DNA of 64,000 bases from Bacteriovoracaceae bacterium (lineage in GTDB: Bacteria > Bdellovibrionota > Bacteriovoracia > Bacteriovoracales > Bacteriovoracaceae): contig JAIPEG010000012.1 in assembly GCA_021737405.1 (NCBI GenBank), forward strand, positions 1 to 64,000. Reading direction: 5' to 3'. Made by a program: the position numbers and the translations under genes. The notes under the pieces were generated by a model, which saw only the letters and a program-made list of their open reading frames with translations, ran no database searches and was not told the origin of the DNA. Shown in pieces: positions 18,663 to 27,350 of the stretch; position 1 is the stretch's first letter, and each line of letters starts with the position of its first letter.

Positions 18663-18826
18663 CGGAAGAGGCGCATTGGCCAGGAAGAGAAAAAGAGATG
18701 GTGACCCATCAAAGACTTTTCTCAGAGGGGATCAATGCCGAAATAAATTCTCGCGGTCACGAGGAATTTATTGGTTACTGGGGCTGAATCCCCAGGGCTG
18801 TCACGAGTTATTGTGGAGAGCTTCTG
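18663..18826 (+). promoter_or_regulatory. Lysine riboswitch (L box)
   Basis: The leader of lysC matches the L-box aptamer. P1 is formed by CGGAAG (18663-18668) and CTTCTG (18821-18826). Inside it come AGAGGCGC, GATCAATGCCG, a GGGGCTGAATCCCC arm, then CTGTCACGA and GTGGAGAGCTTC, all consensus lysine-riboswitch blocks in the right order. A 9-bp hairpin starts at the last P1 base, which fits ligand-controlled expression. It should reduce expression of lysC-dapB-dapA-dapD-lysA when lysine is abundant. Confidence 0.92.
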
Positions 18827-18852
18827 AAAAAACACCTATATGCTGTTTTTTC
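18826..18852 (+). terminator. Riboswitch expression-platform hairpin
   Basis: GAAAAAACA (18826-18834) pairs with TGTTTTTTC (18844-18852), nine base pairs with a nine-base loop. It shares G18826 with riboswitch helix P1. The uridines lie inside the 3' arm rather than after it, so it is an atypical intrinsic terminator. It might instead be an anti-terminator or a translational switch. Confidence 0.55.
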
Positions 18853-18967
18853 TCAATAAATCCCATCTCGTACAGTCCTAAAGCCCAAGAACCATTTTAC
18901 CTTTCCCTTATAAACGTGAAATAATGAATCCTTAAAAACTTATGGATTCCAACGACTTGAGGTTAAA

Positions 18968-20341
18968 ATGGGTTCTACAAAAGTAATTGTCTCTAAGTTT
19001 GGCGGCTCTAGCATGAAAGACGCTGATGCCATCCGTCGTTCGGCCAAAATTGCGGCCGACCACCACTCTTCGCTCGTTGTTGTGAGCGCTACATATGGAA
19101 CGACCAATCAATTAATAGAAATAGCGAAGACGGCCCAAACCTTGCCCTGGGAAGAAACTCTTCCAATGATCGAAGCCATTAAAGAAAACCATCGTCAAAT
19201 CGCCAAAGATCTCGGTGCGACAGCTGCTGATAGCGAGGAAATTGAAATTCTTCTAAGTGAATTGGAAACCCTTGCAAAAGGCATCAATCTTTTAAAAGAC
19301 GCTCCCGTCAAAGTCATGGATCGCCTTCAAAGCCTTGGCGAGCGTCTAAGCTCTCCTCTTATGACCATTGCCTTAAGGGATACTCAAGAGAAGAAGACTG
19401 AAAACTTTGACGTTAGAAAGGTGATGCTAACTACTGACCAATTTGGAAAAGGTGTTCCTCAAATTAAAGAAATCCAAGAACTGTGTCAGAAATACCTATT
19501 GGCCGCCAAGTATGGTGATCAAACCTTTGTGACCCAAGGATTTATTGGGGCCACAAGCGAGGGCGAAACGACAACTCTTGGCAGAGGCGGTTCAGATTAT
19601 TCAGCGGCCCTATTGGCCGAAGGACTTGGAGCTGACCTTCTAGAGATTTGGACAGACGTCGCAGGTATTGCCACAACTGATCCTAGAATTTGTCCAGAGG
19701 CCAGACCAATTAATGAAATCACTTTTCAAGAAGCAGCTGAATTAGCGGTCTTTGGGGCCAAAATTCTTCACCCAACAACTTTGGCCCCTGTGCAACGAGT
19801 GGCAATCCCCGTTTTTGTTGGAAGTAGCTACGAGCCAGATGCTCCTGGGACTTGGATAAAAGCGCAAAGCGGTCATCAACCATTAGTTCGTGCCATGGCC
19901 ATCAAAAAGGATCAGGCGCTTTTGACATTGACGACACCTAAGATGCTCGACTCTCACGGCTTTTTAGCGAAGATTTTTAGTTTCTTTGAAAAACATAAGG
20001 TAAGTGTTGACGCCATTACGACTTCAGAAATCTCAGTGGCCATGACAGTTGATATTACCACTCTTCAAAATAAAGAACTTTTTAAAGACCTTGAGACCGT
20101 CGGCACCGTTTCTACCGAAAAGTCCCTTAGTCTCGTGAGTCTTATTGGTAATAATATTAATCACACTCCCGGTTTGGCCCAAAAAGTTTTCACCTCTATT
20201 CATAATGAGAGTGAACCTATTAATGTGCGCATGATTTGCTTAGGGGCTTCTCGCCACAATTTTTGCCTTGTGGTGAACGAAGATCAGGCAAATCTCGCAG
20301 TAAAGCGCTTACATAAAACCTTCATAGAGGATTCTCTATGA
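18968..20341 (+). CDS. lysC: Aspartokinase, lysine-sensitive type
   Basis: Aspartokinase phosphorylates aspartate, the first step toward diaminopimelate and lysine. The 457-residue protein carries VSKFGGSSMKD at the N-terminus, GRGGSDYSA near residue 210 and EIWTDVAGIATTDPR. Two C-terminal ACT-like regulatory regions follow (LLTLTTPKMLDSHGFLAKIF and VSLIGNNINHTPGLAQKVF). It is monofunctional, with no homoserine dehydrogenase part, and close in length to E. coli LysC. It lies directly behind a lysine riboswitch and overlaps dapB by four bases. Confidence 0.95.
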   Translation: MGSTKVIVSKFGGSSMKDADAIRRSAKIAADHHSSLVVVSATYGTTNQLIEIAKTAQTLPWEETLPMIEAIKENHRQIAKDLGATAADSEEIEILLSELETLAKGINLLKDAPVKVMDRLQSLGERLSSPLMTIALRDTQEKKTENFDVRKVMLTTDQFGKGVPQIKEIQELCQKYLLAAKYGDQTFVTQGFIGATSEGETTTLGRGGSDYSAALLAEGLGADLLEIWTDVAGIATTDPRICPEARPINEITFQEAAELAVFGAKILHPTTLAPVQRVAIPVFVGSSYEPDAPGTWIKAQSGHQPLVRAMAIKKDQALLTLTTPKMLDSHGFLAKIFSFFEKHKVSVDAITTSEISVAMTVDITTLQNKELFKDLETVGTVSTEKSLSLVSLIGNNINHTPGLAQKVFTSIHNESEPINVRMICLGASRHNFCLVVNEDQANLAVKRLHKTFIEDSL

Positions 20342-21015
20342 AAGTAGCTCTCTTCGGTCGCGGAAAAACGGGATCTCATGTACGGGAACTTTGTGTTGCT
20401 CAAAATATCAGCTGCACGGTCTTTCATAGTGAAAACGCTCCTACAGCAGAGGGGCTTAAAGGCCATGACATTATCATCAGCTTTATTCCTGGACCTGTAT
20501 TAAAAGAATATATCGGCATCATCCTTGAAAGTAAGCTTCCCATTATCAGTGGATCAACGGGTGCTGAGTGGCCTGCTGATTTAGATCAATCTTTAAAAGA
20601 GAATCAGCAGTGTTGGATTCAAGGTCATAATTTTTCTCTCGGCATGAATATCGTGCATAAGATGATTAAAATTCTAGAGCGCGCGCCTCAGTTATTCGAC
20701 GATAGCTGGGAAGCGAAGATTCATGAAATTCATCACACTAAAAAGCTCGATGCCCCATCAGGAACGGCCCTAAGATGGGCAGAATGGTTTGGTCACGAGG
20801 CTGAGATTACAAGCGAAAGAACCGGGGATGTTGTTGGACATCATGAGTTCACATTTTCCATTCCCTTTGAAACAATAACCCTAACTCACGAAGCAAAGGA
20901 TCGCTCACTTTTCGCCAACGGTGCCCTATGGGCCGCTAAAAAGGTATTAGAAAAGAAGGCGCCCCCTGGATTAACGTGGTTTGAAGACCTGGCCCTAAAG
21001 GAGCTTAACTTATGA
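20338..21015 (+). CDS. dapB: 4-hydroxy-tetrahydrodipicolinate reductase, short form
   Basis: This enzyme reduces hydroxy-tetrahydrodipicolinate with NAD(P)H. The signature EIHHTKKLDAPSGTALR near residues 129-145 supplies the catalytic His pair and Lys. The N-terminus holds a Rossmann-like VALFGRGKTG. At 225 residues it is about 40 shorter than usual (about 270), chiefly through loss in the N-terminal nucleotide domain; short forms are known in several phyla. It overlaps lysC by four bases and dapA by four, so expression is tightly coupled. Confidence 0.92.
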   Translation: MKVALFGRGKTGSHVRELCVAQNISCTVFHSENAPTAEGLKGHDIIISFIPGPVLKEYIGIILESKLPIISGSTGAEWPADLDQSLKENQQCWIQGHNFSLGMNIVHKMIKILERAPQLFDDSWEAKIHEIHHTKKLDAPSGTALRWAEWFGHEAEITSERTGDVVGHHEFTFSIPFETITLTHEAKDRSLFANGALWAAKKVLEKKAPPGLTWFEDLALKELNL

Positions 21016-21902
21016 ACTTAAACGAATACCCCTTATGGACGGCTTTAGTCACTCCTATGAATGAAGAAGGCCAGATTGACTACGAAAGTATGTTGACCCT
21101 CCTTAAAGAGCAAGAAGAAGCTAAAAATGGCGTTCTTATTCTTGGATCAACGGGAGAGTCACTTAACCTTACTGATATTGAGAAAAAAGAAGTGCTCGCT
21201 TTTACTCTTAAACAAAATCTCAATGTTCCCATCATGGTTGGAGTTGGTGGCGCTGAAATTCAAGGAACACTTGAATGGGTCAAGTATCTTAATGATTTTC
21301 CCATTCATGCCACTCTTATGGTGACTCCACTTTACGCGAAACCAGAGACCGAAGGTCAGTATGAGTGGTTTAAAACCTTAATGGACGCCACGAATTTTCC
21401 CGTCATGCTCTACAATGTGCCAGGAAGAACCGGAAAGGCCATGAGCTTTGATGCTGTTAGAAGGCTTAATCAGCACCCAAAATTTTGGGCGATAAAAGAG
21501 GCCAGTGGCAGTGTAGAAGATTTTAAGAAGTACGTTGAAGCAGCAGGTGGCAAATCTGTGTATAGTGGCGATGACGGTCTCTTACCCGCATTTTCAGAGC
21601 ATGGCTGCCAAGGCCTTGTGAGTGTGGCCTCAAATGCTTGGCCTAAGGCCACTCATGAATATGTGGTGCAGGCCCTTGAGAAAACTCTCAGTAAAGAAGA
21701 TGCTTCTCTATGGGATGCTTGTAGTGCGGCCCTCTTTTGTGTCAGTAACCCCATTCCAGCAAAGCGCTTACTCTTTGAAGAGAAGAGAATATCGTGTCAT
21801 CACTTAAGATTACCTCTTTCTCACAAAGACCTCTCTCAAGCGGCCACTGTCATGGAAGCATCTACTCGAATTAATAATTGGATTAACAAAATAAAAGGAT
21901 AA
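21012..21902 (+). CDS. dapA: 4-hydroxy-tetrahydrodipicolinate synthase
   Basis: DapA condenses pyruvate with aspartate semialdehyde. The 296-residue TIM-barrel protein has LGSTGES near 44-50, the proton-relay Tyr134 in YNVPGRTG and the Schiff-base Lys162 in AIKEASG. Length and motifs are typical. It overlaps dapB by four bases and precedes dapD by three, so all belong to the riboswitch-led operon. Confidence 0.95.
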   Translation: MNLNEYPLWTALVTPMNEEGQIDYESMLTLLKEQEEAKNGVLILGSTGESLNLTDIEKKEVLAFTLKQNLNVPIMVGVGGAEIQGTLEWVKYLNDFPIHATLMVTPLYAKPETEGQYEWFKTLMDATNFPVMLYNVPGRTGKAMSFDAVRRLNQHPKFWAIKEASGSVEDFKKYVEAAGGKSVYSGDDGLLPAFSEHGCQGLVSVASNAWPKATHEYVVQALEKTLSKEDASLWDACSAALFCVSNPIPAKRLLFEEKRISCHHLRLPLSHKDLSQAATVMEASTRINNWINKIKG

Positions 21903-21905
21903 TTT

Positions 21906-22661
21906 ATGGATTGGAAAGAAATACTAGACGGACTTGAAAAAGGAACGCTAAGAGCGGCCAATAAAGTCGAAGGTGTGTGGCAAGCAAATAAAGAAGTCAA
22001 AGAGGGCATCCTTGCCGCCTTTAAAGCGGGAGAGCTCAAAGAGTTTAGCGATGCCCACTTTCATGGCTTCGTTGATAAGCACAACCTTCCCGCAAGAACC
22101 TTTACTCCTGCCGATAAGGTAAGACTTGTTCCTGGTGGCTCAAGCGTTCGAACAGGAGCCCATGTTGCTGAAGGTGTGATCATCATGCCTCCGGCCTATA
22201 TTAATGTTGGCGCCTTTGTTGATAGCGGCACCATGGTTGACTCTCATGCTCTTGTTGGATCATGTGCTCAAATCGGTAAAAACGTTCACCTCTCAGCAGG
22301 TGTACAAATCGGCGGTGTTCTTGAGCCTGTGGGCCTTGCCCCTGTCGTGATTGAAGATGATGCTTTCATTGGCGCAGGTGCCGTTATTGTCGAAGGCAAA
22401 CAAGTTTTAAAAGGTGCAGTTATCGCCCCTGGGGTTATTCTTTCAAAAGGTGTTCCTGTCTATGATGCCGTTCAAGAGAGAATGCTCGCTGCTGACGAGC
22501 CAATTCCAGAGCGCGCCATTGTTGTGCCTGGCTCTCGTCCGGTAAACAGCAAACTCTCATGGGCCAAAGAGCAAGGCCTTAGTTTAAATTGTGCCATTAT
22601 TGTTAAATACCGTGATGAAAAATCAGACTCATCATTAGAGCTTGAATCATTTTTAAGGTAA
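21906..22661 (+). CDS. dapD: Tetrahydrodipicolinate N-succinyltransferase
   Basis: DapD transfers succinate from succinyl-CoA to tetrahydrodipicolinate, committing this organism to the succinylase branch. The 251-residue protein shows left-handed beta-helix hexapeptide repeats from about residue 80 (GAHVAEGVIIMPPAYINVGAF and onward), and the family blocks MVDSHALVGSCAQIG and GVQIGGVLEPV. The succinylated branch requires a later desuccinylase; no dapE-like M20 peptidase follows, but an AstE-type enzyme closes the operon. Confidence 0.95.
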   Translation: MDWKEILDGLEKGTLRAANKVEGVWQANKEVKEGILAAFKAGELKEFSDAHFHGFVDKHNLPARTFTPADKVRLVPGGSSVRTGAHVAEGVIIMPPAYINVGAFVDSGTMVDSHALVGSCAQIGKNVHLSAGVQIGGVLEPVGLAPVVIEDDAFIGAGAVIVEGKQVLKGAVIAPGVILSKGVPVYDAVQERMLAADEPIPERAIVVPGSRPVNSKLSWAKEQGLSLNCAIIVKYRDEKSDSSLELESFLR

Positions 22662-22665
22662 ATTT

Positions 22666-23877
22666 ATGCAAATCCAAGAAGGCCATCGAGATTCACTTGA
22701 TAAAGTCATTAAAAGACTGGATTCTTCCTTTTTCTATTATGACTTAGATGGCCTTAAGGATCACCTCACTCGCCTTTCAAGCATTATGCATGAAGACCCA
22801 GATATTCTCCTTTGGTATGCCTGTAAGGCCAACCCCATGTCTGCCGTCTTAAAAGTTTTTAGAAACTGTGGCTTTGGAATTGATGTTGCTTCTAAGGGTG
22901 AAATCGATCAAGTTCTACGCTCTGGTATTAACCCAAAGAACATGCTCTCAACCGGCCCTTCAAAGAGTCGCAAATACTTGCGCGAACTCATGGAAGAGGA
23001 AATCGAGATTGTCGTTTTAGAATCCCTCAATCAAGCCTATTGGCTCAATGATATCGCGGCAACTTTCAATAGGAAACAAAAGGTTCTTCTAAGAGTTCAA
23101 ATGGAGTGGGAAGAAGGTGTCTCTGTCCTTGGTGGAAATGAGATCACTCCCTTTGGTGAAGATGAAGCGACCTGGCTTTCTATGGATCGCTCAAAAGTTG
23201 AAAATCTCGACATATTAGGACTTCATGTTTTTCAATGGGGAAATATTTTAGAGACTGATCGCTTAGAAAAAATCTGGAGAAAGATTGCTGAAGACTCTCT
23301 TTCTCTTTGCACCAAACTTGGAATCACTCCACAAGTTCTCGATCTGGGTGGTGGAATTGGTATCCCTTATACAAGAGAAGAGTCTCCCGTTGATTTCAAT
23401 GACATCCTAACTATTTTAAAAAGAATTAAAAATGATTTTGGGTGGCAAAAAATTTGGATGGAACTTGGCCGCTATGCTATCGGTCCTTTTGGTCACTACT
23501 TGACCCAAGTCATCGACAAGAAAACCGTTCGAGGAAAAGATCTTCTTATTCTTGATGGGGGTGTTAATCATATTGTTAGACCTGCTATTACTGGTCAGCC
23601 GTTCCCCGTGGAACTTTTTAGAAAATCCCAAGCAGAGATGAAGAGTTTTCAAATTCATGGTCCTCTTTGTACGGCCTTAGATAATCTAGGCACCCTTGAG
23701 CTTCCAAAAGACACAGAACCTGGTGACTGGCTTTGTTTTCACCAGTGTGGGGCCTACGGATTTACAGAAGGCATGCCTTTTTTCCTGTGTCACAATTTAG
23801 CTGCAGAAGTTATTATGTATGAAGGAAATCTGATGATACCGCGAACGCCTAGGAAGGCCGAAGATTGGCTCGTCTAA
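22666..23877 (+). CDS. lysA: Diaminopimelate decarboxylase-family PLP enzyme
   Basis: This 403-residue fold-type III decarboxylase has the PLP Lys54 in WYACKANP, the GGGIG phosphate-binding loop (LDLGGGIGIPY), and a C-terminal GPLCTALDNLG block containing the Cys of the second active-site half. The family includes diaminopimelate, ornithine/arginine and carboxynorspermidine decarboxylases. Placement right after dapD makes diaminopimelate the likely substrate, giving lysine and CO2. It starts five bases after dapD. Substrate choice cannot be fixed by sequence alone. Confidence 0.85.
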   Translation: MQIQEGHRDSLDKVIKRLDSSFFYYDLDGLKDHLTRLSSIMHEDPDILLWYACKANPMSAVLKVFRNCGFGIDVASKGEIDQVLRSGINPKNMLSTGPSKSRKYLRELMEEEIEIVVLESLNQAYWLNDIAATFNRKQKVLLRVQMEWEEGVSVLGGNEITPFGEDEATWLSMDRSKVENLDILGLHVFQWGNILETDRLEKIWRKIAEDSLSLCTKLGITPQVLDLGGGIGIPYTREESPVDFNDILTILKRIKNDFGWQKIWMELGRYAIGPFGHYLTQVIDKKTVRGKDLLILDGGVNHIVRPAITGQPFPVELFRKSQAEMKSFQIHGPLCTALDNLGTLELPKDTEPGDWLCFHQCGAYGFTEGMPFFLCHNLAAEVIMYEGNLMIPRTPRKAEDWLV

Positions 23878-23901
23878 ACAAGTCTTCTCAAAGGAATGAT
23901 C

Positions 23902-25041
23902 GTGACTAAGAAAATTGAGCGCCTTGACTACCCTATTAAAACCCTTCCGAATGGTGACACTCAAAATCTAAGAGTCTTTCGCATGCGCGGAAGTGCTGAA
24001 GGACCAAAAGTCTATCTTCAAGCAAGTGTTCACGGCGCTGAGGTTCAGGGTAATGCTGTCATTTTTGAGTTGATGAGCTTTTTTTCAAAGCATGACTTTA
24101 AAGGAAGCATCACCTTCGTGCCCCTGGCCAACCCGCAAGCGCTTCATCATAAGAGTGGTACTTTCACTCAGGGAAGATTTAACCCTCAAACAGGAAATAA
24201 TTGGAATCGAAATTATACGGACATTACCGAGTGCTCCCATTTTAACGTCGAAGAATTTATAGAAAATCATAAAGAAAATATCACCACTTTTTTTAAAGAG
24301 TATATCTATCGCTCTTTAGAACAAGAGAAAGTGAACCTCTCAAAGAGAGGGCTTAGTGAAGATAAGGGCCTAAACATTATCCTTCAAGAGCTCGCTGCAC
24401 CTGCTGACATCATGCTTGATCTGCACACTGGCCCCGTTGCAACTCGTTATCTCTACGCAGCCGAATACGCTAAAGACAAAGTCAAAGATCTTCCCTTTCC
24501 TTTTACTCTCTTTATCCCCAATGAATTTGCAGGGGCCATGGATGAGGCGTGTTTTATTCCCTGGGTAAAATTACAAGAGGAATATCAAAGACGAGGCGAG
24601 GATTTTCAAATCCCAATAGAGTCCTACACTGTAGAGCTTGGGAGTGAAGAAGTTATCAGCATGAGCGAGGCCAAGAAAGATGCCGCTCGTATACTTCACT
24701 TCTTTTCTCAAAGAGGAATCATAGCAGACACCGATTTAGAAGATGTCTTCTTGCCAAAGACCGAACAAATAGCGGCCAAGCTCATTGACTATAAAACCTA
24801 TTACGCTCCAAAAGGCGCCTTAGTAGAATATTTAGCAAAGCCTGGGGATTTTATTCAAGAAGGTCAGCCCCTTTACCAATTACTTAATTTTTCTGAACTA
24901 AATCATCAAGATGATCTTGAAAAATGCCTTAAAGAAGTGGTTGCAGAGGAAGATTGCTATATCATCAATCACAACCCCTCCGCTGTCATAATGGAAGGTA
25001 CAGGTCTTTATCAGGTGATGAGAAATACCTTTGAGCTCTAA
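23902..25041 (+). CDS. AstE/AspA-type zinc deacylase, candidate N-succinyl-diaminopimelate desuccinylase
   Basis: This M14-like protein belongs to the succinylglutamate desuccinylase/aspartoacylase family. Zinc ligands are visible at His and Glu in ASVHGAEVQGN (about residues 44-47) and His in LDLHTGPV (about 175); the catalytic Glu is in TVELGSEE. A C-terminal beta-domain follows. GTG 23902 is preferred over ATG 23896: AAGGA is six bases from the GTG but overlaps the ATG too closely. Known family members remove succinyl or acetyl groups from amino acids. As the last gene of a dapD-containing operon with no dapE, it is a strong candidate to remove succinate from succinyl-diaminopimelate. That role is inferred. 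Confidence 0.75.
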   Translation: MTKKIERLDYPIKTLPNGDTQNLRVFRMRGSAEGPKVYLQASVHGAEVQGNAVIFELMSFFSKHDFKGSITFVPLANPQALHHKSGTFTQGRFNPQTGNNWNRNYTDITECSHFNVEEFIENHKENITTFFKEYIYRSLEQEKVNLSKRGLSEDKGLNIILQELAAPADIMLDLHTGPVATRYLYAAEYAKDKVKDLPFPFTLFIPNEFAGAMDEACFIPWVKLQEEYQRRGEDFQIPIESYTVELGSEEVISMSEAKKDAARILHFFSQRGIIADTDLEDVFLPKTEQIAAKLIDYKTYYAPKGALVEYLAKPGDFIQEGQPLYQLLNFSELNHQDDLEKCLKEVVAEEDCYIINHNPSAVIMEGTGLYQVMRNTFEL

Positions 25042-26121
25042 TTATGGCCTTTGCCACACACCCGCTCGATCAAGATAGAAGACTCTTGTTAGACGACGAT
25101 GTCCTTCTAACGAGAAGAGGGTCCAGACCATAAAGAAATACTTTCCTTCTTGGTAAAAATCTATTTGACCAAAATTCTTATCGGTAATGGTGTTTCTTTT
25201 GCCGTAAAACTTTCTAACAATCTTTAATTGAGATTTTGGTGCAACGTGAGTCAAGCCTGAACTTTGAAATTCAAAGTAATCAACCTCTTCCCCATTTCTT
25301 TGCCAGCTTCTCTTTATAAAGGCACCAAAGTGTTTATCTCCAGACATGAAAAAGACGCCTGAGAGATTATACTTGGCCACGAGAGCAAGAAGCCTATTCT
25401 TATCATCTGGAAATTCTGCCCAGTCCTCTGTCACAAACAGCCTGTTAAGAAGCATTCCAATAGGAGTAATGATGATATTAACTTTAGCCTTAGACGCGGC
25501 CATTTCAGCCTCTAACCAACGCCACTGATCTTCACCTAGTAAATCTTCACCCTCACCTTTTTCCGTACTTTTAAAATAACGAGTGTCTAAGAAGTAGGTT
25601 TTGATGGTCCCGTTTAAGTCTTCTCTAGAGTGATAGATTCCTTCTCTTTTTCGGCGATCATCACTTTCAGGAACATCAAGAAAATCAAGATGGAGTTTTT
25701 GAGAGACTATTTTATGAGGATAACTACCATCGGCCGCATCTTCACCAAAATCATGGTCATCCCAAATGCCGTCTATTTCAATATTCTTCCTAAATTCACC
25801 GTATGGACTTCCTAAGAGTTGTTTATATTTATTTTCAAGCACCGTTACATCACGAGTGTCCCCGTAAATATTATCCCCAAGCCAAAACCATAGATCCGCC
25901 CGTCTTTTGGCAATTTTCTTCCAATAATCTTGTGAGTGGTCTTGATAGTTGCAAGAACCAAAGCATAACCTTAGGTCTTGAAAGCGGCCCATGGCCTTTG
26001 TGAAACTTGTGAGATGCTCTCCCCTTAATCCAACGTCTGCCTGAGGACATCTAAGACCTATAGGTAAGGCCACTAGTGCCTTCAAAAAGTTTCTCTTGGT
26101 GAATCTCATAGATAATGGCAT
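25042..26121 (-). CDS. PhoD-like alkaline phosphatase/phosphodiesterase
   Basis: The protein of about 359 residues has the metallophosphatase blocks FGSCN, WLGDNIYGDT, GIWDDHDFGEDAA and FMSGDKHFGAF in PhoD order, which bind Fe/Ca ions. Such enzymes hydrolyse phosphomonoesters or diesters outside the cytoplasm. The N-terminus TKRNFLKALVALP resembles a Tat leader but has Lys-Arg rather than Arg-Arg. I chose ATG 26121, which has AGGA six bases upstream, rather than the GTG at 26139. It converges with the lysine operon with almost no gap. Confidence 0.8.
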   Translation of the reverse strand: MPLSMRFTKRNFLKALVALPIGLRCPQADVGLRGEHLTSFTKAMGRFQDLRLCFGSCNYQDHSQDYWKKIAKRRADLWFWLGDNIYGDTRDVTVLENKYKQLLGSPYGEFRKNIEIDGIWDDHDFGEDAADGSYPHKIVSQKLHLDFLDVPESDDRRKREGIYHSREDLNGTIKTYFLDTRYFKSTEKGEGEDLLGEDQWRWLEAEMAASKAKVNIIITPIGMLLNRLFVTEDWAEFPDDKNRLLALVAKYNLSGVFFMSGDKHFGAFIKRSWQRNGEEVDYFEFQSSGLTHVAPKSQLKIVRKFYGKRNTITDKNFGQIDFYQEGKYFFMVWTLFSLEGHRRLTRVFYLDRAGVWQRP

Positions 26122-26206
26122 AGAGGGTCCTGTCTTCACTGAATTCTTTAACTAGGCAAAGCTTTCCATTTGAGTGTGTGTGACAGTTGGCCGATAAGAT
26201 AAGAGT

Positions 26207-27172
26207 ATGGGCGCTCCTAAATTAGATTCTTCCAATGGACAATTTCCTCTTCATGAAGAATTCTTTGCCAATTACACTAGCGAAAACACACGTAGTAATT
26301 ACCGAGTCGATCTTATTAAGTTTTTTGAATACTTAGCAGAAAGTTCACCAAAATTGAAAGCTCTAAATGATGTGGAGCGGAATCATATAATAAATTATAG
26401 AAATTTCCTTCTTGAAACCGGTGGAGTCGATGGCAGGCCTTCGGCCCCAAAGACAGTTGCTCGCAAACTTGCCTCCCTATCGAGCTATTTTGATTACCTC
26501 GTCGAAAAGGGAGAAAGAGACTTTAACCCCGTTCAAAGTGTGAAAAGACCTAGAAGAGAAGTGCTAAAGCCCACTCAGGCCCTAGAAAAAGAGCAGGTAC
26601 GCGCCCTCTTTGAACTCCTCTCCCAAGGAGATGAATCCTCTAAGAGTCGCCCTCTTCATCGTGCCCTTCTCATAACATTTTTCATGACGGGCATGAGAAA
26701 GGCAGAAGTTCTAAACCTAAAATTCAAAGATTACCGTGAAATTAATGATTACAGGGTGCTTGAGTTTATTGGAAAAGGCGGAAAAGTCGGCCAAAAGCTT
26801 CTTCACCCTATGTGTGTTGAGGCACTCGAAGAGTATTTAAGCTGGATGCGCTCTCAAAACCGCGGACACTCTCCAGAAGACTGGCTCTTTCAACCAACGA
26901 GAAATCCCTCAGATCCCACAAATCTCAATAAGCCCATCAATCCTCGCACAATAAATGAGATCATCACTAACTACGGTAAAAAGATTGGGCTAAACTTTTC
27001 CATTAGCCCTCATTCGGCCAGAGCAACCTTCATCGGTGAACTCTTAGAAGAGGGAGTTGATATTTATTCCGTGGCCCGTGAAGTAAATCACAGCTCCGTT
27101 AAAACCACCCAAGAATATGACAAACGTCGCAAGAAACTCTCCGACTCCCCCATTGGCAAACTGCGTTATTAA
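26207..27172 (+). CDS. Tyrosine recombinase (XerC/XerD-like)
   Basis: This complete 321-residue phage-integrase-family recombinase has an N-terminal SAM-like core-binding domain (about residues 15-105). The catalytic domain has Arg164 (GMRKAEV), Lys in GKGGKVG (about 190-193), His269 and Arg272 (PHSARATF), His295 and nucleophile Tyr304 (QEYDKR). Size and layout suit chromosome-dimer or element-type Xer enzymes. No att-like repeat was seen adjacent, so a housekeeping role is as likely as mobility. Confidence 0.85.
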   Translation: MGAPKLDSSNGQFPLHEEFFANYTSENTRSNYRVDLIKFFEYLAESSPKLKALNDVERNHIINYRNFLLETGGVDGRPSAPKTVARKLASLSSYFDYLVEKGERDFNPVQSVKRPRREVLKPTQALEKEQVRALFELLSQGDESSKSRPLHRALLITFFMTGMRKAEVLNLKFKDYREINDYRVLEFIGKGGKVGQKLLHPMCVEALEEYLSWMRSQNRGHSPEDWLFQPTRNPSDPTNLNKPINPRTINEIITNYGKKIGLNFSISPHSARATFIGELLEEGVDIYSVAREVNHSSVKTTQEYDKRRKKLSDSPIGKLRY

Positions 27173-27180
27173 ACAATGTG

Positions 27181-27267
27181 ATACCAGTATTCCAAAATGA
27201 CGCCATTGACGCATAAAATCAATTGGTCATTGTGGCCCTAAAAACCAATTAATTCTGGTATTTTTTT
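27181..27267 (+). terminator. Long branched terminator-like structure after the recombinase gene
   Basis: ATACCAG (27181-27187) pairs with CTGGTAT (27255-27261), which is followed by a run of T. Inside, AATTGGT (27221-27227) pairs with ACCAATT (27244-27250). The T-run and position nine bases after the stop codon suggest an intrinsic terminator, unusually large. Confidence 0.5.
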
Positions 27268-27350
27268 GGCACGCACATTGCTCTCCTAAAAGTTATCAGT
27301 CACATGGGGCGAACATGATATTCGCCTACCAAGAGAGAGGGGAGATTTCC

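Noticed and set aside
18646-18924. 92-codon ORF upstream of lysC
   Set aside because: It lies on the lysine riboswitch and its hairpin; the reading is low-complexity and Cys/Arg-rich, with no ribosome site.
26207-27172. Integrase of the tRNA-Met element
   Set aside because: It lies 33 kb away with no nearby att repeat; a link cannot be supported.
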